Of a stretch of 64,000 nucleotides of DNA, positions 34,894 through 44,051 are shown piece by piece; position 1 is the first letter of the stretch; every line of letters begins with the position of its first letter. A program made the translations under genes and the position numbers. Origin of the DNA: Metabacillus idriensis (lineage in GTDB: Bacteria; Bacillota; Bacilli; Bacillales; Bacillaceae); assembly GCF_009674765.1 (NCBI RefSeq), contig NZ_WKKF01000004.1, positions 62,001-126,000 of the forward strand. Reading direction: 5' to 3'. The notes beneath the pieces were generated by a model. That model ran no database searches and was not told the DNA's origin. It was given only the letters and a program-made list of their open reading frames with translations.

Positions 34894-36195
34894 TTAATGT
34901 CCTCCAAGGAAGACAAGCTGTATAAAGAATAAAACAGCAAAAATATAAACAAACAGATGAACTTCTTTCCATTTACCCTTTGCTATTTTCATAAGGGGGT
35001 ATGAAATGAATCCAAGTGCAATACCTGTTGCAATGCTTGATGTAAGCGGCATGCTGATGATGACGAGAAATGCCGGGAATGCTTCATCAATTTCATTCCA
35101 GTTAATCTTTGCAATATTGCCCATCATTAAGCTTCCAACAATAATTAAGGCTGGAGCGGTGATGGCGGCAATTCCAGATACGGCGCCGACAAGAGGGCTG
35201 AAGAACGCTGTTAATCCGAAGAGCACAGCAACTGTTAAAGTAGTAAGCCCTGTACGTCCGCCGGCAGCTACTCCTGCAGAGGACTCAATATAGGCTGTCG
35301 TAGGGCTTGTTCCAAACATGGCTCCTACGGTAGTTGCTGCAGAGTCGGCTAAAAGGGCTTTGCGTGCATTCGGCAGTTCATTTCCCTTCATTAACCCAGC
35401 CTGCTGTGCAACACCGATCATCGTGCCGGTTGTATCAAAGATTGTAACAAGCAGGAAAGAAAATACCACGGCATAAAGGCCATGCTGAATCACTTGTCCG
35501 ATTGCTTCAACAGGATTCAGGATAATAAATCCTTCCGGCAGGCTCGGCATTGAAACAAATCCTTCTTTAAATGAAAGTTCACCAGTAAAGAAAGCGATAA
35601 TTCCAGTAATGATCATCCCGAAAAAGAGGGCGCCATGTACATTTAAACTCATTAATACGAGCGTAACAGCAAGACCGGCAAGTGCCAGTATGACAGGTGG
35701 AGAAGTTAAATCTCCAAGAGTTACAAGGTTTTCCGGATGATCTGTTACAATTCCGGTTAAACGCAGACCGATAAAGGCGATAAAAAGACCGATTCCGGCG
35801 GTAATTCCATATTTTAAGTTAGCAGGAATCGCCTCAATCAATTTTTTGCGGAACGGAGTTAAAGATAAAATAAGAAACAGAATACCTGCCACAAATACGG
35901 AAGCAAATGCAATCTGGTAACTGACCTGATGGCCTCCGACAACGGAATAAGCAAAATAGGCATTCAGCCCCATGCCAGGAGCGATGGCAATCGGATAATT
36001 TGCAGCAAGGGCCATCCACAATGTACCGACGATAGCAGCAATAATAGTTGCAGTAAATACCTGGTCAAAAGGGACACCAGCGTCTGCAAGGATAATAGGA
36101 TTAACGACGACAATGTAAACCATAGTTAAAAACGTTGTAAGACCTGCCAGCGTTTCTGTGCGTACTGTCGTTTGATTTTCTTTTAATTTAAACAT
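34894..36195 (-). CDS. pbuO: Hypoxanthine/guanine permease (NCS2/AzgA family)
   Basis: 433 residues, 12-14 membrane segments. GMGLNAYFAYSVV, then SPTTAYIESSAGVAAGGRTG are the substrate-site motifs of AzgA-type purine permeases. ATG 36195 follows GGAGG by 5 bases; the upstream TTG (36207) overlaps the site. B. subtilis has pbuO (ytiP) in the same place. Two PurBox-like elements in the promoter point to PurR control. Confidence 0.92.
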   Translation of the reverse strand: MFKLKENQTTVRTETLAGLTTFLTMVYIVVVNPIILADAGVPFDQVFTATIIAAIVGTLWMALAANYPIAIAPGMGLNAYFAYSVVGGHQVSYQIAFASVFVAGILFLILSLTPFRKKLIEAIPANLKYGITAGIGLFIAFIGLRLTGIVTDHPENLVTLGDLTSPPVILALAGLAVTLVLMSLNVHGALFFGMIITGIIAFFTGELSFKEGFVSMPSLPEGFIILNPVEAIGQVIQHGLYAVVFSFLLVTIFDTTGTMIGVAQQAGLMKGNELPNARKALLADSAATTVGAMFGTSPTTAYIESSAGVAAGGRTGLTTLTVAVLFGLTAFFSPLVGAVSGIAAITAPALIIVGSLMMGNIAKINWNEIDEAFPAFLVIISMPLTSSIATGIALGFISYPLMKIAKGKWKEVHLFVYIFAVLFFIQLVFLGGH

Positions 36196-36205
36196 GAGAG
36201 CCTCC

Positions 36206-36265
36206 AATTAACGAACGTTTTTACAAAACATTTTTAATAATATTCGTTTTTAAGGTAAATTGCAA
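36206..36265 (-). promoter_or_regulatory. pbuO promoter with two PurBox-like elements
   Basis: On the minus strand TTGCAA (36260-36265) and TATTAT (36237-36242), spacing 17. Two CGAA cores face each other (36212-36215 and the complement at 36243-36246) with 27 bases between, the geometry of PurBox1/PurBox2 spaced by 17. Flanks are AT-rich as expected (ACGAACGTT and ACGAATATT). Confidence 0.6.
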
Positions 36266-36383
36266 GGATTATTCTTTTTATGCTTCTTTTAGTTTCTCCT
36301 ATAGAAGCTTTCTTATGTCCTCGTCCTTTGGTATCTTACTAGGTAAGGACCTATTGAAATAAATATGAAAAGGGGTTTTGAAA

Positions 36384-37778
36384 ATGGATTGGATGCAGGA
36401 AGTTTTAAGCAGAAAAGAAGATTTTATTAAAGACACTCAAGAATTTTTGCGCATTAAAAGTTTGCTTGATAAAAAAACAGTCAAGGAAGGAGCTCCATTT
36501 GGAAAGGGAATTAATAAAGCTTTGACTCACATGCTTGAAAAAGGAGAAAAAGACGGATTTATTTCTAAGAATCTAGAAGGCTATGCAGGGCACCTGGAAA
36601 TGGGACAAGGGGATGAGATCGTTGGAATTCTGTGTCACGTCGATGTTGTGCCCGAAGGTGACGGATGGAGCAGCGATCCTTTTGGGGCGGAAATAAGAGA
36701 CGGGAAAATCTTTGCGCGCGGAGCCATTGATGATAAGGGACCGACGATGGCCGCTTATTATGCGATGAAGATTGTAAAAGACCTTGGACTGCCATTGAAC
36801 AAAAGAGTCCGCATGATTCTTGGAACAGATGAAGAAAGTGACTGGGGATGTGTTGATCACTATTTTAAACATGAGGAAATGCCTGCATTTGGCTTTGCAC
36901 CTGATGCAGATTTTCCGATTATTAATGCTGAAAAAGGAATTATTGATGCAAAGCTTACATACTTCTTTGATAAAACACTAAGCAGCAAAGCCGGAACAAA
37001 ACTTCTTTCTTTTCAATCAGGAAGGCGCTTCAATATGGTTCCCGATCATGCAGAAGCTCTGATTCAGTCTGAGGATGCACAGGGGCTTAAAGAAAAATAT
37101 AACAAGTACTTAAATCAATATGATATTTCAGGCAGCGCTTCTGAAGAAAATGGAGTGCTTACCCTTAAAGCTGAGGGTGTTTCTGCGCATGGGAGCTTGC
37201 CGCACACGGGCAAGAATGCGGGACTTCTGCTCTCCCTCTTCCTTGCAGATGAAGAATTGGATCATAACGGGAAAGGATTTATCAGACAGATTGTTGCCTT
37301 CTTCAGCAATGATACGAGCGGTGAGAAGCTTGGCATTCAATGTGAGGATGAGGTGAGCGGCCCGCTGACTGTTAATCTTGGCATCATTTCATTCGACAGT
37401 GAAAAATCAGGTGAGCTTGGCGTGAATATCCGCTATCCTGTAACAGGTGATGTTGAAAGAATTTCTGAAGGGCTTAAATCAATCAGCGAGTTTCAGCTGG
37501 CAGCTTTTAGTGATTCAAAGCCTCATTATGTCGATGCTGAACATGAATTGATTCAAACACTGAAAAAAGTATATGAGGAACAGACAGGAGATCGTGCTGA
37601 ACTGATTGCAATTGGAGGCGGAACCTATGCCCGTTCTCTGAAGGCTGGTGTGGCATTTGGACCGATGTTCCCGGGAAGACCTGATGTCGCTCATCAAAAA
37701 GATGAATATGTCATCATTGAAGATTTGCTTAAAGCTACTGCCATTTATGCACAAGCCATTTATGAATTGGCAAAATAA
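36384..37778 (+). CDS. pepV: Dipeptidase PepV (M20 family)
   Basis: 464 residues from ATG 36384 (AAAAGGGG upstream). Zinc ligands and catalytic acids in family order: H85 and D87 in CHVDVVPEG, D117 in DDKGP, E150/E151 in GTDEESDWGC. The final His is in RPDVAHQKDEY. Hydrolyses dipeptides; B. subtilis name ytjP. Divergent from pbuO. Confidence 0.94.
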   Translation: MDWMQEVLSRKEDFIKDTQEFLRIKSLLDKKTVKEGAPFGKGINKALTHMLEKGEKDGFISKNLEGYAGHLEMGQGDEIVGILCHVDVVPEGDGWSSDPFGAEIRDGKIFARGAIDDKGPTMAAYYAMKIVKDLGLPLNKRVRMILGTDEESDWGCVDHYFKHEEMPAFGFAPDADFPIINAEKGIIDAKLTYFFDKTLSSKAGTKLLSFQSGRRFNMVPDHAEALIQSEDAQGLKEKYNKYLNQYDISGSASEENGVLTLKAEGVSAHGSLPHTGKNAGLLLSLFLADEELDHNGKGFIRQIVAFFSNDTSGEKLGIQCEDEVSGPLTVNLGIISFDSEKSGELGVNIRYPVTGDVERISEGLKSISEFQLAAFSDSKPHYVDAEHELIQTLKKVYEEQTGDRAELIAIGGGTYARSLKAGVAFGPMFPGRPDVAHQKDEYVIIEDLLKATAIYAQAIYELAK

Positions 37779-37831
37779 TGTTAACGACGAATTCATCCTG
37801 TTGTGGTAGGATGATTGAAGAAGCTTTTTGG

Positions 37832-37862
37832 CCGCTCTCTGTTACTGGAGGGCGGTTTTTCT
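37832..37862 (+). terminator. Terminator of pepV
   Basis: CCGCTCTC / GAGGGCGG stem (one wobble), then TTTTT. A second small hairpin GGGAGTT / AACTCCC follows at 37863-37888. Confidence 0.75.
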
Positions 37863-37971
37863 GGGAGTTCGGTTTTTTAGAAACTCCCGATTTATTAAAT
37901 AGGGTTATGGGTCCTGATCTGGTTTTATAGTTGAAATGAAGAAGGAACATTAAAGAAAGAAGGCTGCTGTT

Positions 37972-39150
37972 TTGGAATATTCATTGCAAAGAGAGCATCG
38001 TACAACTAGAGTTCATTTTTATTCATTTTATTTTTTAGTGTTTTTTGCTTTCGGTTCGCTGTTTCCGCTGCTGCCGGTTTATCTTAAAGACAGTGCAGGG
38101 CTAACTGGAAGTCAGATTGGCATGATCATGAGCATCAGTCCTGTAGTCATGATTTTAATTCAGCCTTTATGGGGTATTTTGAGTGACATGACGCAAAAAC
38201 CAACTGTTTTATTAACAATTGCACTGACGCTTGCAGGGATTTTTGGACTTGTTTTTTCAATGATTGATACATATATGTGGATGATCGCCATCGCTTCGCT
38301 CCTTGCGATTGTACAGAGTGCGCTGATTCCCTTGTCAGACAGCATCTCAATGAATTACGTTCAAAAAACGAAAACGGAGTACGGTTCGATCCGGCTCTGG
38401 GGAGCGGTTGGATTTGCGGTTGCCGTTATGGCTGTCGGGCAGCTTTCCGAGCTTTTTTCATTAAGCATGATCTTCTATGCGTTTGCCCTTATTTTATTTA
38501 GTGCAGTGTTTTTCGCCTATCAGCTTCCTAATGAAAATAAAACGATGCAAATCAGCATCAGGGAAGGCATAAAAGAGCTTGCGAATGTACCAAGGTATTT
38601 TTTGTTTTTATTCGTTGCTTTTCTGGTGCTCGGACCGATCTTAGCGAACAATATTTACTTTGGAATTTTTGTGGCAGAGCTTGGAGGGGGACTGACTGGA
38701 ATTGGCATAGCATTTCTTCTTGCAGCAGGCAGTGAAGCGCCTTTTATGAAATTCGCCAGCAGCTGGATCAGCAGACTTGGGATGATGAACATTCTTATGA
38801 TGGCAACTTTGATTTCAAGCATCAGATGGTTTCTGTATTTTACCGAGCCTCCGCTTGGAGTCGTTTATGTGACGACCATCGCTCAAGGATTTTCTGTAGG
38901 CTTGTTTATTCCTGCAGCCCTTCAGTATGTGAGAGATCTTGCGCCGATTTCTGTTGGGGCGACAGCCATTTCCCTTTATTCATCAGTAGGAAATGGTCTC
39001 GGAAACTGGTTTTGCACTTTTTTCGGAGGGTTGATCTTAGAAGGTTTTTCTATCCTTTATGTGTATTTGTTTTTTGGAATCCTCTCATCCATCGCATTAC
39101 TTGTTTTAGCTATCATGAATATAAGAATGAGAAAAGCTGCTCCGGTTTAA
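37972..39150 (+). CDS. MFS transporter, sugar/nucleoside-permease-like group
   Basis: 392 residues, 12 membrane segments. GILSDMTQKPT stands at the motif A position. The family (MFS_1_like) includes lactose permease relatives and B. subtilis YwbF. The start is TTG 37972 with AAAGAAGG at 9 bases; there is no better start before the first helix. Substrate unknown. Not part of the B. subtilis order as I recall it. Confidence 0.8.
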   Translation: MEYSLQREHRTTRVHFYSFYFLVFFAFGSLFPLLPVYLKDSAGLTGSQIGMIMSISPVVMILIQPLWGILSDMTQKPTVLLTIALTLAGIFGLVFSMIDTYMWMIAIASLLAIVQSALIPLSDSISMNYVQKTKTEYGSIRLWGAVGFAVAVMAVGQLSELFSLSMIFYAFALILFSAVFFAYQLPNENKTMQISIREGIKELANVPRYFLFLFVAFLVLGPILANNIYFGIFVAELGGGLTGIGIAFLLAAGSEAPFMKFASSWISRLGMMNILMMATLISSIRWFLYFTEPPLGVVYVTTIAQGFSVGLFIPAALQYVRDLAPISVGATAISLYSSVGNGLGNWFCTFFGGLILEGFSILYVYLFFGILSSIALLVLAIMNIRMRKAAPV

Positions 39151-39170
39151 GTGCCGGGCAGCTCTTTCTG
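39135..39170 (+). terminator. Terminator of the MFS gene
   Basis: Stem AGCTGCTCCGG / CCGGGCAGCT with one wobble, overlapping the stop; T-rich tail CTTTCTGTT. Confidence 0.65.
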
Positions 39171-39204
39171 TTGCTTAGGAAATGATAAAAGTGAATGGGC
39201 TGCG

Positions 39205-39262
39205 GATAGGTGATTTCTTATCTGTCTGCCTGCGCTAAACGGGCGATTCCGCTTTTCGTATT
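39205..39262 (-). repeat. Family B intergenic repeat, partial member
   Basis: On the minus strand: ACGAAAAGCGGAATCGCCCG, then TTTAGCGCAGGCAGACAGAT and AAGAAATCACC. It matches the start of the units after leuS. Lies directly downstream of cysK. Confidence 0.65.
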
Positions 39263-40193
39263 AGTCCTGAAGAAATAAATCACTTGATAAATAGCGCTCG
39301 CCTGTGTCGCAGGCGATGCACACGACAACATCATCAGGAGTGAGACGTTTTGCTACTTCCAGCGCAGCAAAACAGGCAGCGCCTGATGAAGGGCCGACCA
39401 ATATGCCTTCTTCTGCGGCAAGGCGGCGTGTAATGTCGTATGCCTGATCATCTTTAATTTTGAAAATTTCATCATAGACGCTTTGATTCAGAATTTCAGG
39501 GATGAATCCGGGACTGGTGCCTACAAGCTTATGCTTGCCGGGCTTCCCGCCCGATAAGACAGGAGATCCTGCTGGCTCAACAACGTGAACTGTCAGGTCA
39601 GGATAATGCTCTTTCAGACTTTCGCCAGTTCCTGTAATCGTTCCGCCTGTTCCGGCAGTTGCTACAAATGCAGACAGTTTTTTGCCAAGCTTGTCCATTG
39701 CAGAAATAATTTCAGGCGCTGTTGATTTACGGTGGGCATCTGAATTTGCTTCGTTATCAAACTGCATTGGAACAAAGCTGTCCGGGATTTCTTTTGCCAG
39801 TTCGTTCGCCTTATTGATGGCACCCGGCATTTTCTCATCGCCAGGCGTCAGTACGACTTTAGCGCCATAAGCTTTTAATAGATTAATTCGTTCCTGGGTC
39901 ATTGTGTCGGGCATAACGAGAATGGCTTTATAGCCTCTCGCAGCGGCGTTCATTGCAAGCCCAATGCCGGTATTGCCTGAAGTCGGCTCAATAATCGTGG
40001 AGTTCTTATTTAAAAGACCTTGTTTTTCAGCCTCAATGATCATGTTTAACGCGGCTCTGTCCTTTACACTTCCGCTCGGATTGAAAAACTCAAGCTTCAA
40101 ATAGACGTCCGCTCCGTTTTCAGGGTTCAGCCGATTTAATTTTAATAAGGGAGTGCTGCCAATTAAATCTGCTATATTTTCAACTACACGCAT
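39261..40193 (-). CDS. cysK: Cysteine synthase (O-acetylserine sulfhydrylase), YtkP position
   Basis: 310 residues from ATG 40193, with AAGGAG 9 bases upstream; the longer frame to 40346 has no homologous N-terminus. PLP lysine K44 in NPSGSVKDRAAL; the substrate loop SGNTG at 72-76; GTGGTITGTG binds the cofactor phosphate. The C-terminal VGPSSGAA is conserved. Makes cysteine from O-acetylserine and sulfide. In B. subtilis this place holds ytkP, a cysK paralogue, so a second copy may exist elsewhere. Confidence 0.93.
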   Translation of the reverse strand: MRVVENIADLIGSTPLLKLNRLNPENGADVYLKLEFFNPSGSVKDRAALNMIIEAEKQGLLNKNSTIIEPTSGNTGIGLAMNAAARGYKAILVMPDTMTQERINLLKAYGAKVVLTPGDEKMPGAINKANELAKEIPDSFVPMQFDNEANSDAHRKSTAPEIISAMDKLGKKLSAFVATAGTGGTITGTGESLKEHYPDLTVHVVEPAGSPVLSGGKPGKHKLVGTSPGFIPEILNQSVYDEIFKIKDDQAYDITRRLAAEEGILVGPSSGAACFAALEVAKRLTPDDVVVCIACDTGERYLSSDLFLQD

Positions 40194-40368
40194 TTCTCTC
40201 AGCTCCTTTATTTGATATGATAGCATATATTTTTTCAGCAGCCATCCAAAGCGCTTGATTATATTCTTGCCTGTATCTTTGATAAAATGAAAACTAAAGT
40301 AACTTTTGCGCTCTTTGCTATAAAAAGACAACACTTCTGAAAACAATTAAGAACAGGAGTATGAAAAA

Positions 40369-40920
40369 ATGACAATGACACATTTTTTTATAGGCATTTC
40401 ACTTGAGGAAGCAATAGCAAAATCTATTTATGATCAAACATCTCTTTTAAGGGAAGAAAAACAATTTAAATCTTGGGTGCACCCGCTTGATTATCACCTT
40501 ACACTGGCCTTTTTAGGCCATCCATCATCTGAAGATCAATTAAATCAGGTGAAGAAGGATCTTGAGAGGAACCTTGCCAGCTATCATTCCTTTGATCTGC
40601 AGATAACAGAATTCCAGACATTCGGGAGACCGCAGTCTCCAAGGATTTTCTGGCTGGGAATAGAGGAATCTGAAAAACTCGCGGAGCTTCGCAGCGAGGT
40701 TTATCAGATATGTCAGGATGCTGGTTTTAAACTGGACGAGCGTCCGTTTGCTCCTCATATTACAGTGGCAAGGAAATGGATCTCAGAAAAAGATTTTTTA
40801 AAGCAGCTCATCCCTTCACCTGAAAAGCTGAGCTTTAAAGTGACTGCTGTGGATCTTTTCGAGTCAAAGCTGGATGAAGTGCCTAAATATCATTCTATAC
40901 ACAACGTGATGCTGCGATGA
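40369..40920 (+). CDS. thpR: RNA 2',3'-cyclic phosphodiesterase (ThpR/YtlP)
   Basis: 183 residues, 2H phosphoesterase fold. The two HXT motifs are H43-T45 (HLTLAF) and H130-T132 (HITVAR). Opens 2',3'-cyclic phosphates and was first named 2'-5' RNA ligase. ATG 40369 after GGAG; an internal ATG at 40375 is equally possible. Start of the ytlPQR-type gene group. Confidence 0.9.
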   Translation: MTMTHFFIGISLEEAIAKSIYDQTSLLREEKQFKSWVHPLDYHLTLAFLGHPSSEDQLNQVKKDLERNLASYHSFDLQITEFQTFGRPQSPRIFWLGIEESEKLAELRSEVYQICQDAGFKLDERPFAPHITVARKWISEKDFLKQLIPSPEKLSFKVTAVDLFESKLDEVPKYHSIHNVMLR

Positions 40921-40973
40921 AAAAAGGTTTGCCTGTCATCCTATGTACCAACAAATGCAAAGCAGGGATAACG

Positions 40974-41351
40974 ATGAAATGGATGAAAATTTTAATTCAA
41001 ATTGCTTGTTTATATCTTTTTTACCTGGCTGGAATCTTTATACAGCAGATATTGCAGCTATCTATGCCAGGAAGCATCATCGGCATGTTTCTTCTATTTT
41101 TCTGCCTTTCTTTAAAGATCATCAGGCTGCCGCTTTTAAAAGCAGGAAGTTCAATGCTGTTAAGTCATTTATCACTGCTTTTTATACCGGCGACGGTCGG
41201 TTTAATCGATCATTTTGATTTGTTCAGCGGAAAAGGAATCATCAGTGCGCTTGTCGCTCTATTCAGTACGGCCCTGGTTATGATTTCGTCCGCTGCCATC
41301 GGTCAGAGGCTTATGAATTCGGAAGTGTCCGAAAAAAGAGGAGAAGTCTAA
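40974..41351 (+). CDS. CidA/LrgA-family membrane protein
   Basis: 125 residues with four membrane segments; LSMPGSIIGMFLLF and LLFIPATVGLIDH are family words. ATG 40974 is preferred because it gives the normal family length; a longer frame from 40917 overlaps thpR. With the LrgB-like partner it forms a holin-like or pyruvate-type carrier (B. subtilis PftAB are the lrgAB homologues). Which of these cannot be told here. Confidence 0.85.
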   Translation: MKWMKILIQIACLYLFYLAGIFIQQILQLSMPGSIIGMFLLFFCLSLKIIRLPLLKAGSSMLLSHLSLLFIPATVGLIDHFDLFSGKGIISALVALFSTALVMISSAAIGQRLMNSEVSEKRGEV

Positions 41352-42040
41352 TGTTTTTAGCAGTCTTGTACATAGCTTTAACGATTGTTGTTTATGCAGC
41401 CATGAGGCAGCTCTATAAGAAGTATCCGCTTCCTTTTCTTGTACCTATAGCTACATGCACTTTTATTATCATTCTTCTTTTATTGGGAAGCGGAACGGAT
41501 TATGCAGAGTACATGAAAGGCGGCATCTGGATTGACGGGCTGCTTGGTCCTGCGGTTGTGGCTTTGGCCTATCCTTTATATGAAAGCCGCCGGATTCTGA
41601 AAAAATATGCGCTTACGATTCTTGCAAGTGTTTTTGCCGGAAGCATCATTGGCATAGGCAGCGGAACGCTTCTTGCAGGGCTTTTTCATGTGGATGAAGA
41701 GCTGATTCTATCTCTTGCACCAAAATCAGTTACGAATCCGATAGCAATGGATATTGCAGACATGATGGGGGGGATACCGGCGCTTGCTGCCATTTATGTT
41801 GTCATTGCAGGGGTCTCTGGTGCCATGTTTGGGCCATCTTTGCTGCAGCTTTGTGGCATTCATCATTCAGTAGCAAAAGGAATTGGACTTGGTGCGGCAT
41901 CGCATGGAACAGGGACGGCCAGAGCATTGGAGCTGGGGGAGCTTGAAGGTGCCATCAGTTCGATTTCAATGACTTTATGTGCCATTTTTACAGCGATTAT
42001 TTGCCCGCTGCTCGCACCATTTATTTTAAATATGCTTTGA
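41351..42040 (+). CDS. LrgB/CidB-family membrane protein
   Basis: 229 residues, about seven membrane segments. LAPKSVTNPIAMDIADMMGG and GIGLGAASHGTGTARALELG are the conserved blocks. The ATG shares one base with the stop of the LrgA-like gene (GAGGAG upstream), so the pair is coupled. The pair sits between ytlP and ytlQ homologues, which are adjacent in B. subtilis as I recall. Confidence 0.88.
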   Translation: MFLAVLYIALTIVVYAAMRQLYKKYPLPFLVPIATCTFIIILLLLGSGTDYAEYMKGGIWIDGLLGPAVVALAYPLYESRRILKKYALTILASVFAGSIIGIGSGTLLAGLFHVDEELILSLAPKSVTNPIAMDIADMMGGIPALAAIYVVIAGVSGAMFGPSLLQLCGIHHSVAKGIGLGAASHGTGTARALELGELEGAISSISMTLCAIFTAIICPLLAPFILNML

Positions 42041-42053
42041 GGAGTTGAAAAAG

Positions 42054-42995
42054 TTGGCTCAATTAATCAAGATCCATTCCTGCATATCACGCTATGAAAT
42101 GGATATATACCGCTACCAAAGCCAATTTCTGCGCTTGAAAAAACAGCAATGGCAAATGATCAAGCTGGCATACGAAAATAACGAGTTTCAGCATTTTATA
42201 AGCCGCCAAACGGAGACAATGGATGAGGCAGAAGGAATAGAGGAAAAAGAGAATTTTCTAAGTAAGGTGAGAAATAAATTCGGGAAGAAAGAAGAAACAC
42301 TGTCTTACGATTTGACCATTCCGGCTGCTGATCAGCAAACAGATATAATGGAATTGTTCTTTCACTCTGTTCCCCAGTCAATGGAAGAGTTGAAAGTCAA
42401 ATTTATGAATCACATCTTTAGGTTCCAAATGAAGTGGGCAACGTCTACTATTCGTGAAAAATCTTATGCAGATGCATCATTCTACGAAGATGAAAAGTTG
42501 CATGAACTTCTTCAGAAATTGCCGGACCAGCATCTCATCATGTATCATCCTGTTTTCAAAATGAAAAATACATCCATTGCGCTTGACCCGATTTTAATAA
42601 GCCCGAGAGAAATCGTTTGTATTCATTATTTAGAAGGAGTACAGCACGATGTTTTTGAAGGTTCAGCTGAACGGTTCTGGACAGTGAATCCGGGAGATCA
42701 TGAAAAAAAACAGCTTTCTCCATTAATCAGTCTGAATCGGACTGGAACAATCGTGAAGCAATTACTCAGAGAAAGAAATATCAAACTTGAAATAAAAAAG
42801 GTACTGGTGTGCAAAAATGGATTCATTGAGTTCACCCAGGCGCCATACGACGTAACAATTGCAGACAAACGGAATTTCAATCAATGGTTTCAAATTTACA
42901 GAGATTCTTCAACCCCGATTAAGCATGATCAGCTGAGAGCTGCTGAGATTCTTTTGTCTCAATGCTTGATTGACTCCTTCCGCAGAAACGATTAA
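42054..42995 (+). CDS. ytlQ: YtlQ-like protein, NERD-type nuclease-related domain likely
   Basis: 313 residues, soluble. An N-terminal helical region rich in Gln/Lys, then a probable NERD-like region (ALDPILISPREIVCIHYLEG...). TTG 42054 is chosen (GAGGAG 9 bases upstream); TTG 42045 is too close. Named from position between ytlP and ytlR; function unknown. A terminator follows at once. Confidence 0.7.
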   Translation: MAQLIKIHSCISRYEMDIYRYQSQFLRLKKQQWQMIKLAYENNEFQHFISRQTETMDEAEGIEEKENFLSKVRNKFGKKEETLSYDLTIPAADQQTDIMELFFHSVPQSMEELKVKFMNHIFRFQMKWATSTIREKSYADASFYEDEKLHELLQKLPDQHLIMYHPVFKMKNTSIALDPILISPREIVCIHYLEGVQHDVFEGSAERFWTVNPGDHEKKQLSPLISLNRTGTIVKQLLRERNIKLEIKKVLVCKNGFIEFTQAPYDVTIADKRNFNQWFQIYRDSSTPIKHDQLRAAEILLSQCLIDSFRRND

Positions 42996-43019
42996 TGCGC
43001 CTTTAGGCGTATTTTTTTT
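42995..43019 (+). terminator. Terminator of ytlQ
   Basis: ATGCGCC-TTTA-GGCGTAT stem (one wobble) followed by eight T residues. Confidence 0.85.
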
Positions 43020-43051
43020 CGTTTCATACATACAGTTCCCCTAAAAAAAGC

Positions 43052-43090
43052 TATAATTTTACTAGACTGGGAATATCTCCGGAGATATTC
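43052..43090 (+). promoter_or_regulatory. ytlR -10 box and 20-bp palindrome
   Basis: TATAAT (43052-43057; -35 CATACA is weak) followed by the perfect 20-bp palindrome GAATATCTCCGGAGATATTC at 43071-43090, about +8 to +27 of the transcript. It has no T-tract. Operator or leader hairpin. Confidence 0.55.
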
Positions 43091-43120
43091 AAGGAATTAT
43101 TGAAGATAATGGAGCTAAGA

Positions 43121-44041
43121 ATGAAAAACAGCATATACTTTATCATTAACCCTCTTGCCGGGAATGGCAGATCATTACGTGTTTGGAAAAAGGTAAAAGC
43201 TGAACTTGAACGGAATCAAGCAGACTATCGTTCATTTTTAACTGAATATTCAGGTCATGCTGAAATACTGGCCAGGCAAATCGCGACAATTCAGGATTAC
43301 CACCTGAAGACAGTTGTTGGAATTGGCGGGGACGGGACGATCCATGAAATCGTAAATGGGCTGAGTGAATTTCATTCTGTGCAAATCGGATTTATTCCAG
43401 CCGGATCCGGCAATGACTTTAAGAGAGGGTACAACCTTTCCTCTAAAGACCCATCATCGATTTTTCGCAGGCTGCAAAGGCAAGTAAATAGCTTTGACCT
43501 TGGTCAATATCATACAGGGCAGATGAACCGTTTCTTTGTAAACAGCATGGGCGCAGGATTTGATGCGTATGTTGCAAAGCTTTCTAACGAAATGGAATTA
43601 AAGAAATGGCTGAATAAATTCCGGGCAGGTTCTTTTATTTATATAGCTGCCCTGCTGAAAGGGCTTTTTAATTACAAGCCAAACAGCGTAACTTTGACTG
43701 TTGATGACACAGATTATGTATTTGAAAATGTCTGGCTTGCTGCAGTTAGCAATCACCCTTTTTATGGGGGAGGAATGAAAATTTCCCCAGCTGCAAAACC
43801 AGATGACGGTGTACTAGATCTTATCGTTGTGCATAATTTATCAAGATTAAAGCTGCTATTGCTCTTTGGTCTGGTTTTTGCAGGAGTGCACACACGTTTA
43901 AAAGAAGTTCATACGTTTACGGCAAGGAAAATAAAAATTGCCGGAGCTGCTCCGCTCATGATTCATGCTGACGGAGAATACATAGGCGAAACACCGGTTA
44001 CAGTCACATTGAGACCTAAAAGCATAAAGTATTATACGTAA
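43121..44041 (+). CDS. ytlR: Diacylglycerol/lipid kinase family protein YtlR
   Basis: 306 residues. DAGK catalytic motifs: GGDGT at 69-73 in VVGIGGDGTIHEIVNG, and GSGNDF at 95-100; the N-terminal IINPLAGNG is the other nucleotide-binding block. Phosphorylates a lipid, diacylglycerol or a long-chain base; the true substrate is unknown. ATG 43121 has GGAG 6 bases upstream. Confidence 0.9.
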   Translation: MKNSIYFIINPLAGNGRSLRVWKKVKAELERNQADYRSFLTEYSGHAEILARQIATIQDYHLKTVVGIGGDGTIHEIVNGLSEFHSVQIGFIPAGSGNDFKRGYNLSSKDPSSIFRRLQRQVNSFDLGQYHTGQMNRFFVNSMGAGFDAYVAKLSNEMELKKWLNKFRAGSFIYIAALLKGLFNYKPNSVTLTVDDTDYVFENVWLAAVSNHPFYGGGMKISPAAKPDDGVLDLIVVHNLSRLKLLLLFGLVFAGVHTRLKEVHTFTARKIKIAGAAPLMIHADGEYIGETPVTVTLRPKSIKYYT

Positions 44042-44051
44042 CTCTAATATC

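Noticed and set aside
40917-40973. Longer N-terminus for the LrgA-like protein
   Set aside because: Adds 19 residues (polar, Cys-containing) not seen in the family; normal length is reached from ATG 40974.
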